A stretch of 42,833 nucleotides of DNA from Methylobacterium indicum (GCF_001043895.1 NZ_JTHF01000232.1:1-42833), one strand, 5' to 3'; positions 28,783 through 38,140 are shown, counted from the stretch's first letter. A program made the numbers and translations. The notes: generated from the letters alone by a model not told the origin.

Positions 28783-29498
28783 GGTCTGGTCTCCCATTAG
28801 GCTCGCGGGCGAGCGCGCTCGTTCATGAAGGCGGCAGGTGCGCGGTCTCGCGCGCCGGCCGTGAAGGGACTGCCCGCCGCACGAACCGACGTGCCTGCCG
28901 ATGAGGCAGGCCCGGTCGGGGGCGAGTTATACCCGCGCCGAGGGCGGGCAAAGTGGCGCGGCTGACGCAGGGTCGCCGCGTGGGCGTGCAGGCCGAGGGC
29001 ACGGCCGCCGCCTCGTCTTGTTTCAGTCCGCGGGAGGGTCGGTCGCGTCTCGCGAAGGGAGCGCCCGCACCTCGCGAGCGCCCGGCAGGCTGGTGTCAGC
29101 CCGCGTGCGCCCGCACCGCCCGAATGGCGGCGCGTTTGGTATCTCGTTTGGCCGTCGTGCAAGCCACAAGCCAGCGCCCTTGCGACCCGGGGGCACGAGC
29201 CCAGCCGGGAAAATGGGACAGCGGTACTGTCCTAACTCGGGGAACCTGCCAGATTTCAATCGGTCCAGCAAGAGGCCATTCCGTCCAGGCTTGTGCTTTT
29301 CTTGCGTTTCGCGACGTCCAATCGCAACGAAACGCCGAAATCGCCCGGAGCCGCGCATCTTTCCCCTTCCGGCGATAGGCAGGGCATGGCCTGCAAGGCA
29401 TGACGGGCATGAGGCCGGGACGGCTCGTCCCGACCGGCCGCGCCCGCCATGATGGCGCGCCGCCCCGCGGGGCGCGAGACCGAGGAGCCCCGGGGCCG
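28783..29498. other. Gene-free stretch between gltB and the threonine aldolase gene
   Basis: No gene can be supported here; open frames are Arg/Pro/Gly-rich shadows. Just upstream of gltB (minus) there is a small hairpin, GCCTGCC/GGCAGGC (28893-28911), and a -10-like TATAAC on the minus strand at 28926-28931. A convincing -35 at normal spacing is not seen. Nearer the aldolase, GCGTTTCG (29304-29311) and CGAAACGC (29328-29335) form an inverted repeat with 16 bases between; an operator or a long-loop hairpin is possible. These are the likely divergent promoter regions for gltB and the aldolase. Confidence 0.5.
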
Positions 29499-30560
29499 AT
29501 GAATTTCGCCAGCGACAACGTGGTGGGCGCGAGCGCGCCGATCCTGGAGGCGATCGTGCGCCACAACGGCGGCGCGATGCCGGCCTACGGCGCCGACCCG
29601 CTGACGCTCGGCCTCACCCCGCGCTTCCGCAGCCTGTTCGAGCACGCCGACCTCGCGGTCTTCCCGGTCGCCACCGGGACGGCGGCGAACGCGCTCGCGC
29701 TCTCCGTGATGGTGCCGCCCTTCGGCCTGTGCCTCTGCCACGAGGAGGCGCACGTCATGGAGGACGAGTGCGGCGCGCCGGAATTCTACACTCACGGCGC
29801 CAAGCTGCACGGCCTGCCCGGCACCGGCGGCAAGATCGCGCCCGAGACCCTCGACGGCTTCCTCGGCGGCCTCACCCGTCACGTGAAGCAGATGCCGCCG
29901 CGCGCCCTCACCCTGTCGCAGCTCACCGAGAGCGGGCAGGTCTACACGGTCGAGGAGATCGCGGCGCTGTCGCGCATCGCGCACGCGCACGGCCTCGCCG
30001 TGCACATGGACGGGGCGCGCTTCGCCAACGCGCTCGCGGGCCTGACCTGCACGCCGGCCGAGATGACCTGGCGGGCCGGCATCGACATCCTGTCCTTCGG
30101 GGCGAGCAAGAACGGCGCGCTCGCGGCAGAGGCGGTGCTCGTCTTCCGCCCCGATCTCGCCGAGACGCTGGAGTTCCGCCGCAAGCGCGCCGGCCACATC
30201 CTGTCGAAGGGCCGCTTCCTCGCCGCCCAGCTCGACGCCTATCTCGCCGACGACCACTGGCTCGCCAATGCCCGCCACGCCAACCGGATGGCGGCCCGCC
30301 TCGCCGCCGGCCTGTCCGAGATGCGCGGCGTGCGCCTCGCCTGGCCGGTCCAGGGCAACGAGCTCTTCCCGATCCTGCCCGCCCGCCTGGACTCGGCCCT
30401 GCGGGACGGCGGCGCGCTCTACTACGACTGGGCGAGCCGCAGCCTGCCCGCAGGCGAGGCGGTGCGCGAGGACGAGCGGATGATCCGCCTGATCACCGCC
30501 TTCTCCACCACCGAGGCGGAGGTGGAGGCGTTCCTCGCGCTGGCGCGGCGCTCGACCTGA
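29499..30560 (+). CDS. ltaE: Low-specificity L-threonine aldolase (PLP enzyme)
   Basis: About 353 residues. The start MNFASDNVVGA is the typical substrate-binding beginning of the beta-eliminating lyase family. The PLP-lysine lies in DILSFGASKNGALA (Lys about residue 204), preceded by the Asp in HMDGARFANA that pairs with the pyridine nitrogen. It splits L-threonine to glycine and acetaldehyde. The longer in-frame extension (from 29400) is Arg/Gly-rich without homology signal, so ATG 29499 is chosen. Its stop is 3 bases from the stop of the convergent AhpD-fold gene. Confidence 0.88.
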   Translation: MNFASDNVVGASAPILEAIVRHNGGAMPAYGADPLTLGLTPRFRSLFEHADLAVFPVATGTAANALALSVMVPPFGLCLCHEEAHVMEDECGAPEFYTHGAKLHGLPGTGGKIAPETLDGFLGGLTRHVKQMPPRALTLSQLTESGQVYTVEEIAALSRIAHAHGLAVHMDGARFANALAGLTCTPAEMTWRAGIDILSFGASKNGALAAEAVLVFRPDLAETLEFRRKRAGHILSKGRFLAAQLDAYLADDHWLANARHANRMAARLAAGLSEMRGVRLAWPVQGNELFPILPARLDSALRDGGALYYDWASRSLPAGEAVREDERMIRLITAFSTTEAEVEAFLALARRST

Positions 30561-30563
30561 GCG

Positions 30564-31190
30564 CTACTCCGGCAGGCGCGGCAGCGGCGTGCCGTCCTTC
30601 GGCAGCGGGTAGCGGGCGACGTTCAGCTCCATCGCCAGGAAGGTGTAGTAGCCGCTGACCGCCGTGAGATCGACGACGCCCGGCTTGCCGAAGAGCTTTT
30701 CCGCCCGGGCGAAGGTCGCGTCGGAGACGCGCTTGTTCTGCAAGAGCTCGGCGGTGAAGTCGTAGGCGGTCTCCTGGTCCTCCGGCAGGCCGGTCGGGCG
30801 GCGGCCGTCGCGGATCGCCGCGATGGCCTCGGGGGCGATGCCGACCTTCCCGGCGATCGGCGCGTGGACGTACCACTCGTAGTCCTGCGTCCAGTGGCGG
30901 GCATTCACCAGGATCACGAGCTCGGACAGCGTGGTGCCGATCTTCGGCTTGTAGCGCAGGTAGTCGCCCATCGAGCGTGCCAGGGTCATCACCTCGGGCG
31001 AGTGCATCAGCGGCTCGAACGGGCCGAAGACCGGCACCTTGCGGGCGGCCTCGAAGGCCTCGGCGGCCTGCTTCTGCTCCGGGGTGTACTGGGCGGGCGG
31101 GATCGTCGGCAGCCGGTCCTCGGCGAGGGCCGCACCGGCCCAGGCGGCGGGCAGGAGCGCGAGAAGAAGCGCGGGCAGCAGGCGCGGCAT
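30564..31190 (-). CDS. Exported carboxymuconolactone decarboxylase / AhpD-fold protein
   Basis: About 208 residues. A signal peptide LLPALLLALLPAAWAGAALA (cleaved before EDRLP) shows export, unusual for this fold. The AhpD-like core is LRYKPKIGTTLSELVILVNA followed by RHWTQDYEWYVHAPIAGKVG, which has the conserved Glu and His, and YDFTAELLQNKRVSDATFAR. The redox CxxC of AhpD is missing, as in many carboxymuconolactone-decarboxylase relatives. ATG 31190 has CGGAGG 9 bases upstream. It is divergent from the PepSY-like gene with about 190 bases between. The substrate is unknown. Confidence 0.83.
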   Translation of the reverse strand: MPRLLPALLLALLPAAWAGAALAEDRLPTIPPAQYTPEQKQAAEAFEAARKVPVFGPFEPLMHSPEVMTLARSMGDYLRYKPKIGTTLSELVILVNARHWTQDYEWYVHAPIAGKVGIAPEAIAAIRDGRRPTGLPEDQETAYDFTAELLQNKRVSDATFARAEKLFGKPGVVDLTAVSGYYTFLAMELNVARYPLPKDGTPLPRLPE

Positions 31191-31376
31191 GGCGTGGTCC
31201 TCCGGAGACATTGGGGGGCGTGGGTGTCGTCCCTTACCCGAAAGGCCGGTCCCATGCCGGCCACGCTCCCGCAATCCCGCCTCATTCCCGCGGTTAACAG
31301 GTTATTGTCCGAGCACGAGGGGAATGCGGGGCCTCACCCGCCCGGCACGACCCCGGAAACAAGGGAATGCGGGACG

Positions 31377-32399
31377 ATGACTGCACTACCGTCCAAGACG
31401 GGTTCGCGGTCCGTGACGGGCGCGGCACGTCTCGCTGCGCTCGCCGCCACGTTGATGGCCGGTGCGATCCTGCCGGCACAGGCGCAGGGCTATCGCCCAG
31501 GCTATCCGGTCGCCATCGAGGACGAGGACGACGCGATCCTGCCGCCCCGCGCGGTGATCTTCCGCCTCGGCCGGGCCGGCTTCACCGGCATGACCCATCC
31601 GCGCTTCGACGGCGAGACCTACCGGGTCGAGGCCGACAGCCCGTGGGGCAACCGGGTGCAGCTCGTCGTCGACGCCCGCACCGGCCGCATCCTCGACCGC
31701 GAGCGCCTGGAGGCGCCGCTGATTCCCCCCGGCACCGTGCCCGGCGGGCGCCGCCCCGGCTACGGCTGGACCGAGGCCGACAGCCGCCCGCCCTGGCCGC
31801 GCGACGAGGCCTTTCGCGATCGCGCGCCACGCGGCAATGGCTGGCGCGAGGAAGGCGCCTACGCCCCCGTGCCGCTGCCCCGCGCCGAGCCGCTGCCCCC
31901 CGGCGATCGTCCGGAGGAGCGCCGCGTCGCCGCCCGCCCGCTGCCGCAGGGCGCGCCGCAATTCGAGCCGACCTCCCCGGCGACCCGTGCCGCGCCGGCT
32001 CCCCGGACCCCGAGCAATGCCGGGTCGAACCCGCTCGGCCTCAATCCCGACAGCTCGGCCGCCCGAACCGGGGTCGCGCCACGCCGCGAGGCCCCGTCCG
32101 AGGCGGCAAAGTCCGAGGGAGCGAAGTCCGACGCGCCCCGCAGGACGGCGGCGCGCGCCAAGCCGGCCGAGAAGCCGCCCGAGCGAATCGAGACCCCGGC
32201 CGCCCTCGTGCCGCCCCTGGCCCCGAAGACCGGGCCGGTCGCCAAGGAGCCCGCTCCCGCCAAGGCGGCCGAGGCCAAGCCCGCCGACACGAAGCCGGCG
32301 GATGGCGGCTGGAAGACCCCGCCCGAGGGCAACCGACCGGTCCGGGTGATCGGCGGCATCACGCAGGTGCCCGGCAAGGACGAGCCGGCGAAGGATTGA
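31377..32399 (+). CDS. Exported PepSY-like protein with long Pro/Ala/Lys-rich tail
   Basis: About 340 residues. The signal peptide ends at AQA before QGYRPG. Residues about 55-110 resemble a PepSY-type module: VIFRLGRAGFTGMTHPRFDG, then TYRVEADSPWGNRVQLVVDA and RTGRILDRERLE, the usual strand-turn ending in R-D-G-x-I. The remaining 230 residues are low-complexity Pro/Ala/Lys/Glu and probably disordered in the periplasm. ATG 31377 follows a weak GGGACG. A role as a small periplasmic binding or inhibitor module is possible; no partner gene is seen nearby. Confidence 0.72.
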   Translation: MTALPSKTGSRSVTGAARLAALAATLMAGAILPAQAQGYRPGYPVAIEDEDDAILPPRAVIFRLGRAGFTGMTHPRFDGETYRVEADSPWGNRVQLVVDARTGRILDRERLEAPLIPPGTVPGGRRPGYGWTEADSRPPWPRDEAFRDRAPRGNGWREEGAYAPVPLPRAEPLPPGDRPEERRVAARPLPQGAPQFEPTSPATRAAPAPRTPSNAGSNPLGLNPDSSAARTGVAPRREAPSEAAKSEGAKSDAPRRTAARAKPAEKPPERIETPAALVPPLAPKTGPVAKEPAPAKAAEAKPADTKPADGGWKTPPEGNRPVRVIGGITQVPGKDEPAKD

Positions 32400-32490
32400 G
32401 ACCGCGGGCGGTGCCTCTTGCGCGAGCCGGGATCCGCCGCCTCGACTCGTCGGGTCGAAGGCGCGGGAACCCGGTCGTCCGCGCCCGTTC

Positions 32491-32512
32491 TTCGATGTGT
32501 TTCTAGATCGAA
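32491..32512. promoter_or_regulatory. Inverted repeat in the leader of the liv operon
   Basis: TTCGAT (32491-32496) and ATCGAA (32507-32512) flank 10 AT-rich bases, about 105 bases before the binding-protein start. A possible operator; no regulator is proposed. Confidence 0.25.
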
Positions 32513-32615
32513 AGACGCGCTCGACAAGCGCTGCCACTTTCGGTTCTATCCGGCACCCCGATCCCCGTCCGCAGCAGGCCGGGACGGCAAGAAACGGTCC
32601 CCGGAGGAACCCCAG

Positions 32616-33830
32616 ATGCGCTCATCCCTGACCGCTCTCGCGGCGGCGCTTGCCTGCGCGACCGCCTTCGCGGTCCCGGCCCTGGCCGCCGACCCGATCA
32701 AGATCGGCGTGACCGGCCCCTATACGGGCGGCTCCTCCTCGATGGGCGTGTCGATGCGCGACGGCGTGCGCCTCGCCGCCGAGGAGATCAACAAGAACGG
32801 CGGCGTGCTCGGACGCCAGCTCCAGCTCGTCGAGCGCGACGACGAGGCCAAGAACGAGGTCGGCGCCCAGGTCGCCCAGGAGCTGATCAATAAGGAGAAG
32901 GTGGTCGCGACCCTCGGCTTCATCAACACCGGCGTGGCTCTGGCCGCCCAGCGCTTCTACCAGGAAGCCGAGATCCCGGTGATCAACAACGTCGCCACCG
33001 GCACGATCATCACCAACCAGTTCAACCCGCCGGATTACGACAACAACTACGTCTTCCGCACCTCGGCCTACGACGTGCTGCAGGCCGGCATGATGGCCGA
33101 CGAGGCGATCGCGCAGGGCTACAAGAAGATCGCGATCCTCGCCGATTCGACCAATTACGGCCAGCTCGGCCGCGAGGACCTCGAGAAGTACTTCAAGGAC
33201 AAGGGCATCAAGCCGGTCGCGGTCGAGAAGTTCAACATCAAGGACGTCGACATGACGCCCCAGCTGCTGAAGTCGCAGCAGGCGGGCGCCGACGTGATCC
33301 TGGCCTACGGCATCGGCCCGGAACTGGCCCAGATCGCCAACGGCATGGCCAAGCTCGGCTGGAAGGTGCCGATGATCACCTCGTGGCCGGCCTCGATGCA
33401 GAGCTTCATCGATATCGCCGGCACGAACGGCAACGGCGTGATCATGCCCCAGACCTTCATCGAGGATAAGACGCTGCCCAAGCGCAAGTCCTTCCTCGAC
33501 GGCTACTACGCCGCCTTCAAGGTCAACAAGATCCCGACCCCGGTGGCGGGCGCGCAAGGCTACGATTCGGTCTATCTGCTCGCCGCGGCGATCAAGCAGG
33601 CCGGCTCGACCGACGGCGCGAAGGTCCGCGCCGCGCTCGAGAACCTGAACACCAAGGTCGAGGGTGTGGTCACGACCTACGACAAGCCGTTCACGGCCAA
33701 GGACCACAACGCCATCAGCCGCAACATGGTGGTGTTCGGGAAGGTCCAGGACGGCAAGATCGTCTACGCCAAGGACGAGGACGCCAAGAACGCCGGCGTC
33801 GTCCGCGTCAAGGAAAAGGCCTCGAACTGA
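32616..33830 (+). CDS. livK: Branched-chain amino acid-type ABC transporter, substrate-binding protein
   Basis: About 404 residues. The signal peptide MRSSLTALAAALACATAFAV ends in ALA before DPIKIG. The mature protein begins IKIGVTGPYTGGSSSMG, the usual family start, and continues AEEINKNGGVLGRQLQLVER and the hinge region VILAYGIGPELAQIANGMAK. This is a periplasmic Leu/Ile/Val-type or related binding protein (family 4). Substrate could be a branched-chain amino acid, amide or aromatic acid. CCGGAGGA lies before ATG 32616. It is the first gene of an operon with livH, the livM-livG fusion and livF. Confidence 0.9.
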   Translation: MRSSLTALAAALACATAFAVPALAADPIKIGVTGPYTGGSSSMGVSMRDGVRLAAEEINKNGGVLGRQLQLVERDDEAKNEVGAQVAQELINKEKVVATLGFINTGVALAAQRFYQEAEIPVINNVATGTIITNQFNPPDYDNNYVFRTSAYDVLQAGMMADEAIAQGYKKIAILADSTNYGQLGREDLEKYFKDKGIKPVAVEKFNIKDVDMTPQLLKSQQAGADVILAYGIGPELAQIANGMAKLGWKVPMITSWPASMQSFIDIAGTNGNGVIMPQTFIEDKTLPKRKSFLDGYYAAFKVNKIPTPVAGAQGYDSVYLLAAAIKQAGSTDGAKVRAALENLNTKVEGVVTTYDKPFTAKDHNAISRNMVVFGKVQDGKIVYAKDEDAKNAGVVRVKEKASN

Positions 33831-33840
33831 GTGCCGTCCC

Positions 33841-33869
33841 GGGGTCCCGCGCTCGCGGCGCGGGACCCC
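33841..33869 (+). terminator. Strong intercistronic hairpin after livK
   Basis: GGGGTCCCGCGC (33841-33852) and GCGCGGGACCCC (33858-33869) make a perfect 12-bp stem with a 5-base loop, ten bases after the stop. There is no T-run. A second stem, GCGGGCCCCG (33887-33896) with CGGGGCCCGC (33915-33924), follows. In such operons these hairpins usually protect the binding-protein mRNA and partly stop transcription. Confidence 0.65.
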
Positions 33870-33962
33870 GCACCTGCGCGTCGAGCGCGGGCCCCGTCCC
33901 GGCGGGCTGACGCGCGGGGCCCGCCCGACGTGACGAGCCTGTCCCCCATCGAGCTTTTCCCC

Positions 33963-34835
33963 ATGCAGATCTTTCTTCAGCTCGTGGCGAGCGGCATCGC
34001 CGTCGGCATGATCTACGCCGCGATCGCCTTCGGCTACCAGCTCACCTTCGCCACCTCGAAGACCCTGAATTTCGGCCAGGGCGAGGCACTGATGCTCGGC
34101 GCCCTGTTCGGCCTGACGCTGGTGCCGTTCACCGGCTACTGGCTGATGCTGCCGCTGGTGCTGGTCTTCGGCTTCGCGCTCGGCGCCGTCGTCGAGCGCC
34201 TCGGCGTGCGCCCGGCGGTCAAGATCAAGTCCGAGTACGGGTGGATCATGGCCACCATCGCGCTCGGCATCATCTTCAAGAACGTCGCCGAGAACATCTG
34301 GGGCCGCGACGACCTCAAGTTCCCCTCGCCGCTGCCCGAGACCGCGCTGACCTTCGGCGGCGTCCGGGTGCTGCCGATGGAGCTGATGATCGTCGCCGGC
34401 GCGCTGCTGATGATGCTCGCGGTCGAATTGTTCAACCGCCGCTCGATCTGGGGCAAGGCGGTGGTGGCGACCTCGAACGACATCGACGCCGCCGGCCTGA
34501 TGGGCATCAACACCCGCAAGGTCATCACCCTGTCCTACTCGATCAGCGCGATGACCGCCGCCTTCGCGGGCGTGCTCGTCGCCCCCGTGACGCTGACCGG
34601 CGCCACGATGGGCTCGGTGCTGGCGCTCAAGGCCTTCGCGGTGGCGATCATCGGCGGCCTCGAATCCGGCCTCGGCGTCATCGTCGGCGGGCTGATCCTC
34701 GGCGTCGCCGAGACGCTCACCGGCTTCTACATCTCGACCGGCTACAAGGACGTGCCCGGCCTGATCCTGCTGCTCGCCGTGCTGGCGGTGCGCCCGGTCG
34801 GCCTGTTCGGCAAGGCCGTGATCAAGAAGGTCTGA
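33963..34835 (+). CDS. livH: Branched-chain amino acid-type ABC permease, LivH subunit
   Basis: About 290 residues and eight or so membrane helices. It begins MQIFLQLVASGIAVGMIYAA, the typical LivH opening, followed by the NFGQGEALMLGAL motif. The EAA-like cytoplasmic loop is SIWGKAVVATSNDIDAAGLM, and AVAIIGGLESGLGVIVGGLI is the usual late segment. It forms the inner-membrane channel with the LivM half. ATG 33963 is preferred; GTG 33930 would add 11 residues. A 9-bp hairpin (34849-34873) separates it from the next gene. Confidence 0.92.
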   Translation: MQIFLQLVASGIAVGMIYAAIAFGYQLTFATSKTLNFGQGEALMLGALFGLTLVPFTGYWLMLPLVLVFGFALGAVVERLGVRPAVKIKSEYGWIMATIALGIIFKNVAENIWGRDDLKFPSPLPETALTFGGVRVLPMELMIVAGALLMMLAVELFNRRSIWGKAVVATSNDIDAAGLMGINTRKVITLSYSISAMTAAFAGVLVAPVTLTGATMGSVLALKAFAVAIIGGLESGLGVIVGGLILGVAETLTGFYISTGYKDVPGLILLLAVLAVRPVGLFGKAVIKKV

Positions 34836-34848
34836 GCTTTCGTCCCGC

Positions 34849-34873
34849 GCCGCTCCCCGGATGCGGGAGCGGC
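34849..34873 (+). terminator. Intercistronic hairpin between livH and the livM-livG fusion
   Basis: GCCGCTCCC / GGGAGCGGC, a perfect 9-bp stem with a 7-base loop, beginning 13 bases after the livH stop. No T-run; more likely an mRNA-stability or processing element than a full terminator. Confidence 0.4.
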
Positions 34874-34909
34874 CCTCGCTCCCCGTTCCATCCAGGGTTC
34901 CTCACCACC

Positions 34910-36982
34910 ATGGCGCAGTCCGCCTCCGCGCCGGCGCTCTCCCGGCAAACCGCCCCGCCGGTGCCCCAAGCGCCGCAGGCCTCCCAAGCCGGGCTCGGCC
35001 GCTTCGTCGGCCTCCTCGGCGCCGTCTTCCTCGTCGTCTTCCTGGCGGCCTTCCCGCACGTCGTCACCAGCCAGTACTACATCCACCTGCTGATCGTGAT
35101 CGCCATCTACGCGATCCTGATCCTCGGGCTCGATATCGTGGTCGGCTATACCGGCCAGGTCTCGCTCGGGCATGCCGGCCTGTTCGGCATCGGCGCCTAC
35201 GCGGCCGCGGTGCTGTTTCTCAAGCTCAAGCTCGGGCTGTGGTTCGGGCTCCTCGCCGGCATCGGCGTCACGGCGGGATTCGGCTTGCTGCTGGCGATCC
35301 CGGCGCTCCGGGTGAGCGGCCCCTACCTCGCCATGGTGACGCTGGCCTTCGGCACCATCATCCAGATCTTCATCAACGAGATGACGGACCTGACCAACGG
35401 GCCGCTGGGCATCACCCTGCCGCCGGCCCGGGTCCTCGACTTCTCGCTCATCGGCATGCAGGCGCCCTGGGGTGCCGCCGGCCGCAAGCTCGAATTCTAC
35501 TATCTCGTCTGCGCCTGCCTGCTGCTCACGATCCTGGTGGTGAACCGGGTGGTGCGCTCGCCCTTCGGCCGGGCCTTCGAGGCCCTGCGCGATTCGCCGA
35601 TCGCCTGCGACTGCATGGGCGTCAGCGTCTACCGCTACAAGGTCTACGCCTTCGTGATCTCGGCCGCGCTGGCGGGCCTTGCCGGCGCGCTCTTCGCCTG
35701 GTCGGAGCGCTACGTCGCGCCCAACTCCTACGGCTTCGAGCTGACGGTGCTGTTCCTGCTCGCCGTCACCATGGGCGGGCGCAAGTCACGCTCCGGGCCG
35801 CTGATCGGCGCGGCCATCATCGTGATGATGCCGAACATCCTCGCCGATATCGGCCTCGTGCGGATCATGGCGGGCATCATCGCGGCGGTGGCCGTGATCG
35901 TGGTCGGCCTCGCCTTCCTGCGCCGCCGCGACGACCGGATGACCCTGCTCATTCCGGGCGCGCTCTGCCTCGCCTTCTTCCCGGCGACGCTCGCGATGGA
36001 CTCGGTGACGGATTTCCGCCTCACCGTCTTCGGCCTGATGATCCTGTTCGTGGTCTACTACCTGCCCGAGGGGATCGTCGGTTTCTTGCGCGAGAAGCTG
36101 CCCTTCCTGCGCCCGGCCCATACCGGGGCGACCCAGAACCTCGCCGCCTCCGGCGATGCGCTGATCCGCCAGGGCGGCCGCGCCGGCGCCGACCCGCTGC
36201 TCACGGTCGAGCGGGCCCTGATGCAGTTCGGCGGCCTCAAGGCCCTCAACGAGGTCGACCTCGCGATCCGTCCGGGGACGATCCACGGGCTGATCGGCCC
36301 GAACGGCTCGGGCAAGAGCACGATGATGAACGTGCTCACCGGCATCTACAAGCCGACCGCCGGCAGCGTGACTTTGGCCGCCGGCACCGATGCCGCCAAG
36401 CGCCTCGACGGCCGCACGCCCTCCGAGATCGCGCTTTCGGGCGTCGCCCGCACCTTCCAGAACGTCCAGCTCTTCCGCGAGATGACGGCTCTGGAGAACG
36501 TGCTCGTCGGCCTGCATCACAGCTTCCAGGGCACGCTGTTCGACGCGATCCTCGGCACGCCGCGGCGCCGCCGCGAGGAGCGGGAGGCGCGGGCCCGCGC
36601 CATGGCGATCCTCGACTTCGTGGGCCTCGGCGCGCTCGCCCAGATCGAAGCCCGCAACCTGCCCTACGGCAAGCAGCGGCTCCTCGAGATCGGCCGGGCG
36701 CTGGCGCTCGACCCGGTGCTCCTCCTCCTCGACGAGCCGGCGGCCGGCCTCACCGCCCCGGACATCGCCGAGCTCACCCTCATCATCCGCAAGATCCGCG
36801 ATGCCGGCATCACGGTGATTCTGATCGAGCACCACATGGACGTGGTGATGGGCCTGTGCGACCGCGTCAGCGTGCTCGATTTCGGCCACAAGATCGCCGA
36901 GGGCGGCGCCCGCGAGGTCCAGTCCGACCCCAAGGTCATCGAAGCCTATCTCGGCAGCCCCGTTGCCGACGCCGCGGAGTAG
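34910..36982 (+). CDS. livM-livG: LivM permease fused to LivG ATPase
   Basis: About 690 residues in a single frame. Residues about 1-30 are an Ala/Pro/Gln linker, and 33-405 are a LivM permease ([35 protein letters not shown] in the EAA loop). An extra pair of hydrophobic segments at about 318-365 is not usual in LivM. From about residue 430 comes a LivG ATPase: [15 protein letters not shown] (Walker A), [14 protein letters not shown] (Q-loop), [15 protein letters not shown] (signature), [11 protein letters not shown] (Walker B) and LIEHHMDVV (H-loop). All nucleotide-binding motifs look intact. Fusion of the two is known in this family, but most species have separate genes. The ATG is 34910; its stop is 4 bases before livF. 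Confidence 0.92.
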   Translation: MAQSASAPALSRQTAPPVPQAPQASQAGLGRFVGLLGAVFLVVFLAAFPHVVTSQYYIHLLIVIAIYAILILGLDIVVGYTGQVSLGHAGLFGIGAYAAAVLFLKLKLGLWFGLLAGIGVTAGFGLLLAIPALRVSGPYLAMVTLAFGTIIQIFINEMTDLTNGPLGITLPPARVLDFSLIGMQAPWGAAGRKLEFYYLVCACLLLTILVVNRVVRSPFGRAFEALRDSPIACDCMGVSVYRYKVYAFVISAALAGLAGALFAWSERYVAPNSYGFELTVLFLLAVTMGGRKSRSGPLIGAAIIVMMPNILADIGLVRIMAGIIAAVAVIVVGLAFLRRRDDRMTLLIPGALCLAFFPATLAMDSVTDFRLTVFGLMILFVVYYLPEGIVGFLREKLPFLRPAHTGATQNLAASGDALIRQGGRAGADPLLTVERALMQFGGLKALNEVDLAIRPGTIHGLIGPNGSGKSTMMNVLTGIYKPTAGSVTLAAGTDAAKRLDGRTPSEIALSGVARTFQNVQLFREMTALENVLVGLHHSFQGTLFDAILGTPRRRREEREARARAMAILDFVGLGALAQIEARNLPYGKQRLLEIGRALALDPVLLLLDEPAAGLTAPDIAELTLIIRKIRDAGITVILIEHHMDVVMGLCDRVSVLDFGHKIAEGGAREVQSDPKVIEAYLGSPVADAAE

Positions 36983-36986
36983 AGAG

Positions 36987-37709
36987 ATGCTCGACGTCAG
37001 CGGATTGTCGGCCGGCTACGGCCAGATCGAGGTCCTGCACGGCCTCACCTTCACGGTGCCCAAGGGCCAGGTCGTCACCCTGATCGGCTCCAACGGGGCC
37101 GGCAAGACCACGACCATGCGGGCGCTCTCGGGCATGATTCGCCCGCGCGCCGGCTCGATCAAGCTCAACGGCCGCGAGATCGGCGGCCTCGACAGCCACG
37201 ATGTCGCCCGCACCGGCCTCGCCCACTCGCCCGAGGGGCGGCGGGTGTTTCCGACCCTCTCGGTCGAGGACAACCTGACGCTCGGTGCCTTCCCGCGCCT
37301 CACCGGCTCGCGGCCGAAGGGCGACGTCAATGCCGACCGGGAGCGGGCCTACACCCTCTTCCCGCGCCTGCGCGAGCGCCGCACCCAGCTCGCCGGTACC
37401 CTGTCGGGCGGCGAGCAACAGATGCTCGCCATGGGGCGGGCCCTGATGCTGCGCCCGGAGATCCTGCTCCTCGACGAGCCGTCGATGGGTCTCGCGCCGA
37501 AGCTGGTGGAGGAGGTGTTTCGCATCATCCGCCGGCTGAAAGAGGAGCAGGTGACGATGCTGCTCGTCGAGCAATTCGCCATGGCGGCGCTCGGCGTCGC
37601 CGACCACGCCTACGTGCTGGAGAACGGCCGCATCCGCTTCCAGGGCCCGGCGGCGCAGCTGCGCGACGATCCGCAGGTGCGGGCGGCCTATCTCGGCGGC
37701 GGGCACTGA
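36987..37709 (+). CDS. livF: Branched-chain amino acid-type ABC ATPase, LivF subunit
   Basis: About 240 residues, normal for LivF. Walker A is LIGSNGAGKTTTMRAL (about residues 31-46). The family-specific AHSPEGRRVFPTLSVEDNL is present. The signature is TLSGGEQQMLAMGRALM (about 136-152), Walker B ILLLDEPSMGLAPKL, and the H-loop reads LLVEQFAM, with Gln-Phe instead of His. ATG 36987 has GGAG 7 bases upstream. It is the fifth and last component of the importer and the only separate ATPase. Confidence 0.93.
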   Translation: MLDVSGLSAGYGQIEVLHGLTFTVPKGQVVTLIGSNGAGKTTTMRALSGMIRPRAGSIKLNGREIGGLDSHDVARTGLAHSPEGRRVFPTLSVEDNLTLGAFPRLTGSRPKGDVNADRERAYTLFPRLRERRTQLAGTLSGGEQQMLAMGRALMLRPEILLLDEPSMGLAPKLVEEVFRIIRRLKEEQVTMLLVEQFAMAALGVADHAYVLENGRIRFQGPAAQLRDDPQVRAAYLGGGH

Positions 37710-37733
37710 CGACCGGACCGGCGGGACGCCCGA

Positions 37734-37835
37734 GAGCATTGTCCGACGAAGCGGATACCGGTTCGTCGCAGAAATGCTGCAAAATCAGAGACCTAGAGTG
37801 CTTCGCGATTGCAACGCGATCGTGAAGTGCTCTAG
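37734..37835. repeat. RIME-like intergenic palindromic repeat, copy B
   Basis: A 102-base unit with two hairpins: CCGACGAAGCGG...CCGGTTCGTCG, with outer GAGCATT/AATGCT, and TAGAGTGCTTCGCGAT...GATCGTGAAGTGCTCTA. It is the reverse complement, with some changes, of the unit at 5980-6080. It directly follows livF and could also end that transcript. Confidence 0.8.
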
Positions 37836-37899
37836 CGTCAGCGCCGGTTCATCGCCTCTCCCCTATCCTGCCGTCCGGCCTGTGACCAGGAGAGATGCC

Positions 37900-38115
37900 G
37901 TGACACGAGTCATGATCGCAGCCGCGCTGCTCGCCACCACCGTCGGGACCGGTCAGGCCTGGGCCATGGCGAATCCGGCCTCGGCCTATTGCGCCTCGCT
38001 CGGCGGGCGCGTCGAGATCCGCAAGGACGCCACCGGCGAGGCCGGCTATTGCCATCTGCCCGACGGGCGGGTGGTCGAGGAGTGGCAGCTGTTCCGCGCG
38101 GCAAAGCAACGGTAG
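37900..38115 (+). CDS. DUF333 family exported protein
   Basis: About 71 residues. The signal peptide is VTRVMIAAALLATTVGTGQA with cleavage near AWA before MANP. The mature part is one DUF333 domain: NPASAYCASLGGRVEIRKDA then GYCHLPDGRVVEEWQLFR, with the two conserved cysteines and the N-P-A-S and C-x-L-P-D-G motifs. Such proteins are often called putative hemolysins, but this name has no firm basis. GTG 37900 is chosen with AGGAGA upstream at good spacing; ATG 37912 is possible. Confidence 0.82.
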   Translation: MTRVMIAAALLATTVGTGQAWAMANPASAYCASLGGRVEIRKDATGEAGYCHLPDGRVVEEWQLFRAAKQR

Positions 38116-38140
38116 GGGGATCGCCACCCCTCCCCGCTCC

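Noticed and set aside
29023..29358. 111-codon minus frame upstream of the threonine aldolase gene
   Set aside because: Arg/Gly/Pro-rich, no ribosome site, no known domain; crosses the inverted repeat. Left as gene-free.
31290..31310. TTAAC-like half site before the PepSY-like gene
   Set aside because: Only one TTAA at the needed spacing, so not a full CtrA-type box.
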